Made by a program: the position numbers and the translations under genes. Shown here in pieces: positions 11,416 to 22,747 of a stretch of DNA of 64,000 nt. The notes under the pieces are model-generated. The model was not told the DNA's origin and did no database searches. It worked only from the letters and a program-made list of their open reading frames with translations. Positions within the stretch are counted from its first letter, which is position 1. Every line of letters starts with the position of its first letter. Source of the stretch: Tubulanus polymorphus (Eukaryota > Nemertea > Palaeonemertea > Tubulaniformes > Tubulanidae); NCBI RefSeq assembly GCF_964204645.1, contig NC_134034.1:4622072-4686071 (forward strand). The letters run 5' to 3'.

Positions 11416-12080
11416 ATGAAGGTATATACCACGAATATCAACACGAATCAGACTACACATAACTGTTGTACATCTTTGTATTATTTCAGATCTTAATTCT
11501 GTGTGTCGCAATCGCGTTACTTATTTCAGGTGTGGTTTCTATTGAAGGTAAGTGAATTTGATCTTATTCGGGTGTCTCTCAATCCAGTTCCACAGTTACG
11601 ACCTCGGTCCGATCAGCATGAATGATTAAGTGAAATACGTAGTTACCATTTTGGTTGATAAAATCTAATCCAAGGGTTGGTACTTCAAAATCTTTTGCCC
11701 ATAACAGAATTTTGTCATATATGTTATTTAAAGTAACTGTTTGTTTATGACGCAGAAAATACGCAGAAACAAATCTTACATCGCAAAACAGATTTAAAAT
11801 TCGTTTTTGGGCGCTTAGTAATTGTTTTTGTGCCGGGTAAAACTAGCCTAATTTTTTTGCGATTTTTGAAAAAAAATCTTTTGATATGTCCCGACTCGGC
11901 AACTTAACGATACCGATTTTTTCTCATGCAGAACTATCGCCGGATAGATACAGACGAGGTATTCCGTGTATGTGCGCTGACGGAAAAATAGGTGTGAAGT
12001 TCATCGTGTTTGGTTGCTTCAATGGACAAGTATGTGCCCCAAGACGATGGTATAGCTTTGTAACGTGTTGCTACAAATAA
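11416..12080 (+). CDS. Secreted six-cysteine peptide, defensin/anemone-toxin-like fold (three exons)
   Basis: Three exons fit GT..AG rules: 11416-11421 (ATGAAG), 11490-11547 and 11932-12080, giving 70 codons plus stop with phases 0 and 1. Exon 2 encodes a hydrophobic signal peptide (ILILCVAIALLISGVVS). Exon 3 has a dibasic cleavage site (RYRR) followed by a mature domain of about 41 residues with spacing C-x-C-x13-C-x5-C-x10-C-C. This order (CxC...C...C...CC) matches the sea-anemone toxin/BDS type (Pfam Toxin_4) and is close to the C-terminal domain of big defensins. Signal, propiece and basic processing point to secretion, as venom component, antimicrobial or mucus peptide. A polypyrimidine tract and strong acceptor precede exon 3. 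No break is seen, so this is one of the few intact host genes. The activity is inferred, not shown. Confidence 0.72.
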
Positions 12081-12734
12081 TTATCCGTAATGAACGAATA
12101 TTTCGACGAATGTTTTGAAGATTTAGACGAGTAAAGAATATCTATTCGTGTAATCAAATCAGGTTTTTGCGTCATTGAAATGTTGTAAAGGCTCGATGCT
12201 GTCGTTCAAGGTTTGCCACGTCACACTTCACTTTAGGACAAGCAGAAACGCAATATTAGTATAAGATGAATACGGAGACTGTAATAATGATTGAGGCCCC
12301 GGGATATATTTGGGATGTCCCAGGGGATTTAGACATCTCAGAAGGCCGATCAAGTTCCACTAAAATAACGAGTGAGAACCTCAAAGGACTTGCCTGGAAA
12401 ATGCTTTATTAAACATAGAGGACGAACGTTTGCACTAAGAGACGTATTCCGGACCCACTTACCAGGGGGAACTCGACACACCTCTCCCCTCAAATTTTGT
12501 TGGCAAATAACAACAGTATCTTAAAATGCATGAGAAGTACCGTATACATATGTTCGCAACGGATAATTCACTTTAAACCCTCGCAAAATTCAGTTCGGCA
12601 CAAGTTAAATTAATGTTCGCTAAGCTAATTATTTACACGGTGACGACTGGAACCATTGGTAGGTACCCAAGACATATACAGTGAGTCTTTTGAATATCAT
12701 CCTCCATCGGCAGGGGTTCGAACCTGATGGGATC
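12081..12734. other. No gene seen
   Basis: Downstream flank of the peptide gene. No domain-bearing frame, RNA gene or repeat recognised here. Confidence 0.45.
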
Positions 12735-13060
12735 GCTACACTCAGCCACAGCACGAACCCCAGTCACAATAGACCGGGTGCGCAGGTACATGTGCAGCTT
12801 TGCCACGCGATAACTTGCGATACCAATCAGATTGCTCGTTGTATAATTACTGAAGATAATTTCACGGAGGAACTATAAATGGGAAAACCCGGGCCAAAGA
12901 AAACGGGATATCTGATTGGCTAATATTGATATCATCTAAGCTTCGCTTGTAGATGCGCACTCGGTCTTGTGTGGCAGGGTTTCGTTCGTACCATGGCATT
13001 CTCAATGCCATCAGGTTCGAATCCATGCCGGGGGAGGATGGCTGAACACCTGCAGCATAT
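12735..13060 (+). repeat. SINE-like dispersed repeat, copy A
   Basis: Homologous to 45530-45825: both contain AGACCGG.TG, GGTACATG, GCGATA/GCGGTA..ATCAGATTG, a shared GGGA.ATCTGATTGGCTAAT segment, ATCATCTAAGC, and end in GG(T/G)TTCGAATCC-like tRNA B-box sequence followed by a GC-rich stretch. The B-box-like end suggests a tRNA-related SINE or MITE. Another GGTTCGAACC box occurs at about 12716. Confidence 0.55.
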
Positions 13061-13240
13061 TTACTATCAGGGCATCCGAAGCTTTGACATGGAAATTGCT
13101 GAGAAAAGAGAGAAGGAATTCACCACCGCTGTCAGCCAAGGAGGACCATCGCCGTCGTCGTCGCGGCGAGGAAGAGCGCGCGGAAAAAGAAATCTAAGAT
13201 TGGTTCGACGCCGCATACGTGAATAAATAAATCCAACCAA

Positions 13241-13700
13241 CGAATTTTACATGGTCATTCCGAGCAACGTTCGCTCGGCAAATAGTTCGCTTGATAATAC
13301 GACGAATCATTATAAAACGGGAGTTGATGAAACCGTCAGAATTGGATAAACAAACGTGGAAAGTCTGGCTATCAGAGATCACGTTTCCGTTTCGTGGAAC
13401 GAGGTGATACTCACGAAAAGATGCGAATACAAGGTGGCGGTAGCGAACACGGATGGACTCTATGCAGCCAGCCAAGGTAGGAGAAGGATGGTTACCGGAA
13501 AGGTTTACAACAAAATGCTACGCCAATATAGAAGTGTTGATCGAGGAATTGAATAAGAAAAAAAAACGCAAATCTTATGCCGGAAATCCAAGCTGGTGAA
13601 AGGGAAGACCGTCATCGTATTTCGAGAGGGGGAGATGATCGAATTGAACGAGTACTCGGCCGATTTACTCGGGTTTCGGAAAAATGAATTAGCTGTCGCG
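13241..13700 (+). pseudogene. Relic of a Polinton-type structural gene, GC-richer lineage
   Basis: Conceptual translation in shifting frames gives FYMVIPSNVRSANSSLDN, then ELDKQTWKVWLSEITFPFRG, then GWLPERFTTK..NIEVLIEELNKKKK, then KLVKGKTVIVFREGEMIEL ending ADLLGF. The order (FY..LPSN, a W.V.L.EI..P block, a G.(Y/F)...L..E(I/L)N block and A.LLG(F/I)) is the same as in the 252-codon gene at 59069-59827 and in a protein family I associate with animal Polinton-like elements. At least three frame breaks or stops are present. A basic segment (GRARGKRNLRLVRRR) precedes it at 13150-13200. Its codons are far less AT-rich than copies 1-3, so it derives from a different lineage. Capsid association is inferred. 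Confidence 0.5.
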
Positions 13701-14759
13701 TACTAGTTGTATATGTATACTGGTCACACAATAACGTATGGCCCTTGACTTCGTCACTTCTGTATTGACTGGCCAAGCCACACATATCCAAGTCCGCACT
13801 GATTAAAAATATTCTCGACGTTTATAATCCACTTCGAATTGAATTGATTTTGGAGCTTTAGGTGAAGGAGGATTTACTAGAGTATTGTGCTGATCTTGGT
13901 GTTGTTATAGTCGTTTACGAGTCTAGTCCAATAGCTAACAATGCAGGTTATCACTTCGATGTCCATCGGATAGCGGTGAAGCTCTGTATCACAGCGCCAC
14001 CTACCAGAACTTTAGGATACTAAAACTTTAGGTTCCCCTATCTATTGTTAATTAACTTTCCTCTCCTATACCCCATGGCACCTTAACAACTGAAACTAAG
14101 ACCACAACAAACGTACACGACTTAAAAATACGCTCATAAACCAGCTAACGCTTCAGCTCACCCGTGAAAAAGGTTAAAATAGAATAAAGACAAATGAGAA
14201 GAATGTCTCCTACATGGCTTTCGAAAGACACATGGGAAGCACTTCCGGTTTCCACGTAGCACTACCAAACAGAGCCACAAATAAAAGATTATAAATCTAC
14301 GAAATCTCACTAGAACACTATAGTTTCGCTTTATGTGTCCAAAACGGCCACGATTGTGGCATGAAAGACCTCTGTTTCCTGATAAATACGTATATTTATA
14401 AAAATATATATCTAATAACACGATCAATTTCGCTGCCAGCCTCATCAGGAACAATTAGATATTGTTTTTGTTCTTGTGATTCTGCAGTAGTTTCAGAGAT
14501 TATTTGACTCTCTATCGTAAGTTACAAAAGAAAGGTCACATGTGTCAATGAACTTATCGCTATTGGACGTAATGGCCGTGTTGTGAAAGCACTTTTAATT
14601 TTGCATCGGTCAAAAGCCAAATTTGAATTTGAAATATTAAGCCGATCCATTCTCATACCTGGTCATATAACAATTCAATCAGCACTTAGTTTGTACTTAA
14701 GAATAAACTAAATTACATCGATCGATAACATACAAAACAAATAAAAACTAAATGAACAA
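13701..14759. other. No gene seen
   Basis: Intergenic sequence with short random frames only; no domain or RNA gene recognised. Confidence 0.45.
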
Positions 14760-15010
14760 TTACCCGGTAGGGGAAAGGGGGCACATTGAACCGGCCTTGA
14801 AAAAATCGACGTTCATGCCCATCACAGTTTCCTCATTGGAGATACAACTTAATCGCGTATCACCAATATGAGTTTGAATGGCCCTCTAACTCCCATAGTT
14901 ATCATAGGTACCGTATCTGACACGAATGCCACATTGCAATTTACAAAATTGGGCTTTTTTGGTTCAATGTACCCATCGATACGGGGTACATTGAACCAAG
15001 TTCAAAAATA
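14760..15010. repeat. Repeat fragment with recurring GGTACATTGAACC motif
   Basis: The motif (G/C)(G/C)(T/A)ACATTGAACC occurs at about 14779 and 14986 in direct orientation and as GGTTCAATGTACC at about 14960. This inverted/direct arrangement looks like a fragment of a dispersed repeat. No coding content. Confidence 0.4.
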
Positions 15011-15296
15011 CTAAAAACAGAGGGAATTGCAAGAATGTATAGCAGAAAATATAATTTTTTTAGAATACTTCCTTGAAGTTTTAAAAATGTCAAATTATAT
15101 ATTTACCGAGAAAATGTCTTTGCTGTGAATATCCAAACGTTTTACTGGCATCTATATTTTGACGGATTAACTGCTTCTGAGATTATCTTCTTTGTTCACA
15201 ATGTTGCTCCGATTGAAGGCTGAGCAAGAGTCTTGACAACGTCATCCATGTCAACTGCAGAAATGTCAGCGGTGTCTGGTTTTATGAAATGACTTT

Positions 15297-15363
15297 TTAA
15301 ACTCGAAAAGTCGACTTTTTAAAGTCGAAAAGTCGACTTATTAACTCGAAAAGTCGAATTTTT
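15297..15363. repeat. Short tandem repeat of AACTCGAAAAGTCGA
   Basis: About four degenerate units of (A)CTCGAAAAGTCGACTTTTT occur in tandem, partly palindromic. A similar but distinct array (CTCGTAAAAAGT) is at 16498-16600. Confidence 0.6.
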
Positions 15364-16497
15364 TTAAACTGAAAATAAACTGCTGTTGGCCGCATTGCTC
15401 TTCCGTAAATACATCCGTCATACACACTGAATTAAATTTGATTAATAACTAGTAAATGCAATCTTATGAAATCTGTTCGTCGAGATTTAATACTAGGAGA
15501 ATTGCGAATGTTATCATTATGGTTTTGCCAAACAATTGGGACTTGTTGGGCGAAATTAGATTTATGGAAGAGGGTGGACTTGTGATCACAAACGAGCACG
15601 TAATCATTTTGAGATGCACATTGAACATTTCCTTCACTCTTAGAGACCGTATCGAATAATACTGTCTAGCTACTTTTAGAATTGGCATCACTCATTTCTT
15701 CACGTTTTCTTTGTGTCAATTTCAATACCCTCCTGATTAGTGTACATACTAAATGGATGGTCGCCAAAGTTGAGTCACTTACCTCCAATCGATCTATTAC
15801 TGTACTGTTACCACAGTCCTACAATGAAAGAATTGAATGTACTTGTATTCTAGCAGAATTCAAAACTTTGTGCCCAAGCAGATACATCAAAAGTAAGTAG
15901 AGTTCTAGTTAAAGTTCTAGGTAGAGGCGGCATTATGTTGATCTGAAGCCATGACAGTGCAACCAGCCCCAAGAGATGATAAACTGATATAAACTGAAGT
16001 AGGACATCAATACTAAAGAAATATCAATACAGCACAGGACAAACCCTTTAAGTGGCTCTATATTTTGGCTGTTGGTTGGACAGACAGCGAAGACTTTATT
16101 TCATAGTTTCGCTGACCGTCAGTCGACGGAGGAGCTTTAAAAAAGAAATAAAAATGATAATAAAATACCTGATTCTCAGCTATATCATCGCCGATGACAT
16201 CTGAAAAATCTGGTCCAGAAATTCTTAGAAATTGGCATACAGCTTAAAATCCAAAATCGGTGGGGGTCGACCAGTCGACTCAAATATTGACTAGAAAACA
16301 TTTATGTTTTCTAAGTAGCTTGAACTTTTCATATATGAAAAGTTTAAGGAGAATCAACCTTTCATAATATAGCCCTATATAAGAAGCCATCCTGAAAAAC
16401 TAACTTCGTCTCCTTCCCTTCTGCTCAGTATGGAATTCCTCAAGGGTCATACAACTTATGAGTTACTTGCATATTGCTAGCCTATAACGTCAAAATA
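15364..16497. other. No gene seen
   Basis: Intergenic. Overlapping short frames on both strands around 15456-15900 have no recognisable domain. Confidence 0.4.
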
Positions 16498-16600
16498 GCA
16501 GTTGCTCTAGTAACTCAAAAAAAGTTTAGTCGTAACTCGTAAAAAGTAAACTCTTAAATCGTAAAAAGTTCAGTCGTATAACTCGTAAAAAGTAAAAAAT
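16498..16600. repeat. Degenerate tandem repeat of AACTCGTAAAAAGT
   Basis: Units reading (T)AACTC(G/A)(T/A)AAAAAGT(T/A) and AGTCGTA recur four to five times. Simple low-complexity array, not coding. Confidence 0.6.
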
Positions 16601-17619
16601 TTTTTAGAGCAATTGTCATCAGCATTCCTGAATTTTTAGTGAATACGTAGGCCTAGACACAAACTTACCTGGATAGGCGATTATTTTGACCTCATATGCT
16701 TTCCAGTCTTCCCGTCTTTTCCATTCTGGCCACAAAACCATTCTCACGTCATCTCGTATTCCATTTTCTGAACTAATTTCTCCACTTTCGTCAGCCGCAG
16801 GCAAACACAATTATTAGATAAGAGTAACCATGACAATCTACCATTCACAGCTAGGGTGGTAGGAAATGCTCCCTTAAACAATATATGAATGGCAATACCC
16901 TATACAGTATCCTTTCTATCTTCTGCAAGAAAACTGTCATGATACTAACTTCAAATAACTTTCAAATACCTCTTCCGCCTGGTCAATCCCTCTGAGACGG
17001 GCATATTATCTCAAAAGCCTAAAAATGATCAATAAAGCTATAACTCAGAGCTAAAACAAGCCAAAGGCAATAACGGTTCTTGGGCTAGATATTACCAGCC
17101 GCCAGTTCCATTGCATTTAGGATATGTTGTATCAAGAACCAAAATATCTTACGCAACACATGTAAAAATGTTACTTACCGCTAACTGTGCATTTCTCCAG
17201 GCCGATGTTTGCTAAAAGTTACAAGACGTGCCAAAACCAATGCTTGAATTCTACGATATTCCATTGGAGTTATCTCTTTGTCAAGCCTTAGGTTGGATAT
17301 TTCCGTCAACAAATATTCAGCTATCTCCCTGGAGTCTTCGGCATGGGGCAGTTCAACTTGCTTTTCGAAATTATGGCGATTAAGAACAATTTTTACTTGT
17401 TTTTTTTTTTACTTTCGTGAACCACTGAAGTTTTAACAACTCCTAAAAATCATTAGATGCTTGTCTCATACACGCGTCGCTAAATGGGATTGAAAAGGCG
17501 AGTTTCAATCCATCCTTGCGTGATAAATCATCACTAATCATCAAGGCTACACTGGGCTGTTTGAAATCAATGCATACATCATCATGAGGTTGACGGGCTT
17601 CAATTGCTGCCTCACAAAA

Positions 17620-18620
17620 TACTTCAAAGTTTTTTTGGTATAATTGCGTTAATCATCGTCAAAATTGGCATATTAAGTTTTTTGCACACACTGGCCAATA
17701 ATCTAGCAGCTAATCTCATCCTTAATGACGCGTAGTTCTTACTTTTCAGAGGATTATCTGATGATTTGGATAGCCAGACATCACCGAGACAGAGAATCAG
17801 TCGATCCCTTTGTGCAATTTTTGCCGTGTCATTTGCTCGCATGGATGGGAAAACCACTTCTCGAACGCGACGGGAAGCCTTATCAGAAATCCTTCCGAGC
17901 AATACATTGGATGTCATCATTGCTTTGCCTTTACCGTGACTAATGGCATCTTTATTGTCAGCATAGCAAGATGTTATGTGTGTTGACATTTTCCTATTCA
18001 CGTTAATCCATTCAAAGCAAGAGGGACAAGGCCCATACGTGCGTGCGGTAAATTCCATCTAGCAATGAGGAGTTTTCCTTTTCCCTCCTTTGTTACTGCA
18101 AGGTTATGTAAATGATCCCCTTTATATCTCAATAAGGTTTGCTTCTTTAGTAAAAGTAACTTTTTCTCTTTTGAGGTTTCTCCAGTTATGATTTCAGCCT
18201 TCAATGTAGTAATTCTGCGAACATCCAGCTCCAATGCATGCTTATTGATTAAATGGTCTTGAATACGAGATATCAGATGGCCACAATAAGCACATGCATG
18301 TACAGTATCATACGGACGTTCAGATTTTTTTTCCACATTTGTCAATTTCAGTTTTTTTTGAAAGCTTTCATGTAAATTGCTGGAATATCTTTTGCTCTAA
18401 TTTTTTCCGAATTACATAAATTACTACTGCTTACCATAGGGTCATTTTGTTTACCAATATTTTTCGCGCTGTTGAGTTTATTAGTCCGGTTAATTATCTG
18501 CAGCAATTTCTCTGAGTTCTTCATGGATCAACATCTTCATATTCTTCGGTTGTATCGGAGGGGATATAACTAGAGTCATCGTCATCATCACTGATGAGAC
18601 TTTCACCATCATCCTTGAGC
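17620..18620 (-). pseudogene. Zinc-finger protein of an unidentified repetitive element
   Basis: Minus strand, upstream to downstream: an acidic region near 18620-18540 (runs of Asp/Glu), a first finger ACAYCGHLISRIQDHLINKH (C2HH, about 18300-18230), a basic region with KGDHLHNLAV and GKLLIARW, then after a frame change near 18045 a second finger YGPCPSCFEWI......H..SC, followed by REVVFPSMRAND, RDRLILCLGDVWL and SLRMRLAARLL. This order (C2HH finger, K.G.. HN, YxPCxxC finger, then helical region) occurs in a widespread invertebrate repeat-encoded family I cannot name with certainty; a tyrosine recombinase (Crypton-like) context is possible but the catalytic part is absent. It is frameshifted and truncated, so not functional. 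Confidence 0.5.
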
Positions 18621-20690
18621 ATAACAGAAGTGAGAAATAAAATCGTTGTCTTTCCTATTCAAAAACGATGTTAGAGATAGCACAACAATGTATATCAATG
18701 GTGCCCCCAGTTTTCATAACTCAAAATTCTATCAGTTTATCATTGCCTGTATTGATTTAAAGGCACATTTTGGGAAACACTTTTCAGCGTTGTTCATCGG
18801 CAATTCATCGCTCATTCTTAAAGAAGATGCTTATCGAATGCTGTATCGAAAAGAAAAGCAAATATCTTGGATGTGAAATGCCGTTCTCAATTGTATCCAA
18901 AAAGTATCCATTACATGAGGGACACTGACTGAAATAAGTGGTTTTTGATAAAACAGGTACAAATGTCATTTTTAGGGAATGAAGGATGGTATATTTTTGG
19001 ATGTTATGGAAAATATTAACGCGGCCCTTGAGAATAAGTATAACATTTTAATGGCCCCACTTCAACATTTCTCATGAAGACATTGAGGGCCAGACCATTT
19101 GTAGGGACTCATGTTGAGGGCCACCTCATTTGGATTGGATGGAATATCCCACTGTCTCCAGCTCAGGAGTCAATACCTATAATTTACACAATACAATCGT
19201 CTTTTCATAAGTAGCACAGACAGCGACTGGAGCTGGCAGGTACAAATACCTCAGATATATCTTTTCCATTGGTCTTATCGATTTGAATGCGGAATAGAAT
19301 TGAATTTTCTGAAATTTGCTCGATAAAACAAAATTGAATTGGATTTGATGTTTCATCTGTGCAATAAAGTAAAATTGAATTGAATTTTTTTCCAGAATAA
19401 AATTTGATTGAATTTGCAGTTTGAGTGCATGGCTAAGTAGCATATCAAGGTAATCCATCCGATTTTAGAGAAAGGTATTTTCCCAGACTTTGCATAAATG
19501 TCAATGATATATTCTGTAGTGCAAATAAAAAGTCTCCAAAAAAGTCAACCAAAGATTTCAAAGAAATCGATTTTTAAATACAATTTTAGATCATAAAATA
19601 AAACCCGGAAATAAAACGGTAGACGATACCGCGTTCAGATTTTTGCAATAAATCTCGTATAAATTTCAACGAAGCCCTTTTTCAAATGTCAGCTTCATAG
19701 GGGTTGGAGAATGGATAATACTCTAATGAATGGTTTGTATGAATATATGCTCAGTTGCACAGTCAAAGAGCCTTAGCTCTGGTAACCATGTCATTTGAAT
19801 TCGCTTCATTTGTATAGCAATAGGCTCAGCCTACCGCTGGCCTAACAACTACACTAACAGTGTAGTAGTAGTCAGGTGTGATTCTGGGGAAATAAGAAAA
19901 TTATACATACCATGGCTTCATTTGTATTTTTCTGGTTTTGCAAACGGGGTCGTTTGCGATTCTCCATTTTGGCACTGGTAACGCTTTCCGGTTACACCCT
20001 TTCCGATTCACCGACTTCTACGTTCGAACATGAAACATGAGGCTGTGTTAATCTGGTTGTACTTTCGATTACTTCACAAGCGACATCATTGGGATTTTCC
20101 AATTGACCAGCAGCTTCGCCGATGAAAGACGACGAAACAGTAGCTACATTGTGAGCTTGCAGCAACACCTAAAATATGTGAATTGAAGAAAATCTGATAA
20201 GTTTTAAGAGCGTGTAATTCGATGATGGTTTCATAAGAACATCTTAAAATTCATATTGTTTAAGATGCCATGTTGGTTTCCCCTTTGTTTAACTGCCAGA
20301 AAGAGTTAAATCTATTCTACTCGTATGGATACTTGTTGAAGGCCACCCGCGTTTAGGATGGATAGAAGGGTGTACAGGGTATCCCAAAAGAAAAGCCACA
20401 AATTAATGCAAATGAGAGGCAAGACACAGACGTGACTTGAGATCAGTGGTTTTTCATAAAATATGAACAATTATTATTTGAAGGAACCATATATCTTATT
20501 GGTTGCAATATAAAATATTTATACAGGACCCTTAAGCATAAGTATGACATTTTAAAGACCTCACTTATCCATTTCTCAAGTCTTTAACCGACCCGGGCAA
20601 TGTCAACACGTTTATGAAAAAGATCAAATTACATTTCATCCTAGAATTTTGGTCGTCTGTTCGATGAGATCAGTGACAAACTGTAGAAAA
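18621..20690. other. Intergenic with a diverged direct repeat and a possible minus-strand exon
   Basis: Segments 18910-19095 and 20420-20590 are related: both contain AGTGGTTTTT(G/C)ATAAAA, AAAATATT..(A/T)AC.(C/G)GG(C/A)CC and AA(T/C)ATTTCTCA-type blocks around TAAG(T/C)AT(A/G)ACATTTTAA. From 19290 to 19420 AATTGAATT-type runs recur. On the minus strand at about 20172-20000 a frame of some 55 codons follows an AG acceptor (VSSSFIGEAAGQLENPNDV) and could be an exon of the decayed element gene downstream. Nothing else supported. Confidence 0.35.
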
Positions 20691-21879
20691 TGGCCACGTC
20701 TAAACTTCTAATTCTCGTAGTTGCGATATTACTGTGTCGCTGTGTTGCCATATCGGCAATTATTGATGAGATCGAACGAACGCCGTTGAGTTCAGAAAGT
20801 AATTTACTGGATTATCAGAAATACCGGTTACTTGGCGGTAGTTAGGTGCCGCATTCTGATTTCGTCGGCGACAAGCGGCGTCCAAACCGACGCGATTTAA
20901 CTGTCAGACCCTTTTACTACGGCTGCAGGTCAGTGTCTCGCTGCGCTATTATAAACGCGGGTACGTCGAAATCCATTTTGATCCCTATTGCTGGGGCGGA
21001 TTGATATTCTTATTCGCAGAAATGTAAAGCTCATGGGGCATCGTGTTAGTATACTGATAGAGTTTAGACTATCTTGTAGCGTTATTGAATCAGTTCACCA
21101 TAAATCGCCTTGTAGCAGCGGTTTACGAACCGAGGAGAGAAATTTCAATTTTAAAAAGGACATAACGAAACTGCGGAAGTTAAATCACTTAGTGATCTTA
21201 TCTACGAGTCGTTTTCTTGTGCCTGAAGTCTTTCGATCTGTTACCCAAATCTATGCTTGTTATCGGGATACGCAATCTCACAGGTGGTGCATTTAATATA
21301 TATTTCGGCAGTAGGGCGTTTTACAAACTGTCTAGGCTGCGCCTTGTTGGGTTGATTGTTAGATTCTGCCCAAGTGATGTACTCCATCATATCCTGAGTA
21401 GAGTCCCTTCACTAGAATTACTAGATCTCTCACGAAATGGGATAAGACATTTGGATAGAAACACGTTTGAAGCAACCCCTAACTTAAAGTTTTTGAGGAT
21501 GCATTACACCATACTGTCCGTAATTCAACCAGGTCTTATAAAACCACTGATAGATCTACACGTTTTTAATTTAGCATCGAATCAACTAAATACGATCGAT
21601 CCGACTGAAATCTTGAATTTGAAACATTTTCGATACATTTTTCTTCTTGATAATATATTTGAATGCGATTGTCAACTTAGAAAGTTACAAAATTGGCTTA
21701 AAGAGTTAGAGTTAGATATTCATCGAACTAAAAAGCAATACTATTACGACTTTGAGGCAGAAGCCCAACACGATTGGACCACGCTCAAACTTATATGTGC
21801 TTCACCAAAAAACTATCCGGTGTTCGTATCGCAAACTTTTAGTTATCTTGAATCGAATGTGACAATCAAAAAGATGTAA
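20691..21879 (+). pseudogene. Secreted leucine-rich-repeat protein, disrupted
   Basis: Starts with a clear signal peptide at 20691 (KLLILVVAILLCRCVAISA). The same frame meets a TAG at 20842, then continues with a cysteine-containing, LRRNT-like segment (YYGCRSVSRC). LRR-type sequence appears around 21150-21230 in another frame (ITKLRKLNHLVIL) and in a third frame from 21217 to 21879: LELLDLSRNGIRHLDRNTF, LKFLRMHYTILSVI, LHVFNLASNQLNTIDPTE, then an LRRCT cap (FECDCQLRKLQNWL...C). No membrane anchor follows. LRR ectodomains bind protein ligands. At least one stop and two frame shifts must be explained by introns or mutation; GT..AG pairs such as GTAGTTAG at 20838 to the AG at 21020 exist but do not clearly restore a frame, so a pseudogene is more likely. 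Confidence 0.6.
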
Positions 21880-22747
21880 TCATTTCTCTTTCGACTATAT
21901 GCGTCACTTATAATTATCATTATGGCTATTGGGCGAATTGTTGCCAAAAAACGATGGTCAATTTATTAATGGTGGATGGTAAAAATCAATCGATTCCTAC
22001 CGAAACTGTTATGTATAACAATGGAAAAACGTTCTGATAATATGAAGTTTGACGGATTTTAAGCCATAGCATAGCAGACCTCCAATTCGTCTATTCGGAT
22101 TTTTACTCGAAATAGATTTGAGATAGATTTGTCTGCCCTAATAGCGGGTGGTCCATTACTCTCTGGCTCACAAGTGCTTTGTTCACAGCTTAACTCGTTT
22201 CTTAAGGGCTGAAGAGTTTTAGACTGCAAGTTACTTTTGATAAAGGTGTGATGCCTTTTCTTACACACCCTGCAAGAAATATTCGAAGGACTAATTTACT
22301 TGATTATCAGAATACATACAGTTAAACATTATCCCTTAGACCTAGCAAACTCAAACCTATCTTTAACTGTCTTATCCATAAACTCCTTACACCTATATGC
22401 ACAATGCATTCTGAACAAATCAAGCAAACCAAATTTCGATGCTAACTATTATCTTTAGTCATATCACCACAAGCTTTTTTTCCCATTTCCAGAATATGCT
22501 ATTTGGATTTGAGTAGGCTGTTGTACAACTTTATAGGGATACTTACAGCAAATGGACCGCATTGGGCCTCCAAACGAGATTTCAACCAAATCTGACGGAT
22601 TTCGCTCTCTGTTACGAGCAACATTGCTAACAAATTCGTTCCATTTTAAATGTTTATCTTTTGGCAGTCGTTTTGCCGCTCTGCCATAATTCTACACTAG
22701 ATAATTCATGTACATAATTCAATTGACCAAGAACAATTATACTGTCT
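21880..22747. other. No gene seen
   Basis: Flank of the LRR gene. A short minus frame (22059-22268) has no recognisable domain. A phrase AATTTACT(T/G)GATTATCAGAA at about 22288 repeats one inside the LRR signal-peptide exon (about 20803), suggesting a small duplicated remnant. Confidence 0.4.

Noticed and set aside
20691-20960. Neuropeptide precursor with KRR and RR sites
   Set aside because: The basic sites and the two-cysteine segment looked attractive, but the LRR and LRRCT sequence directly downstream makes an LRR N-cap simpler.
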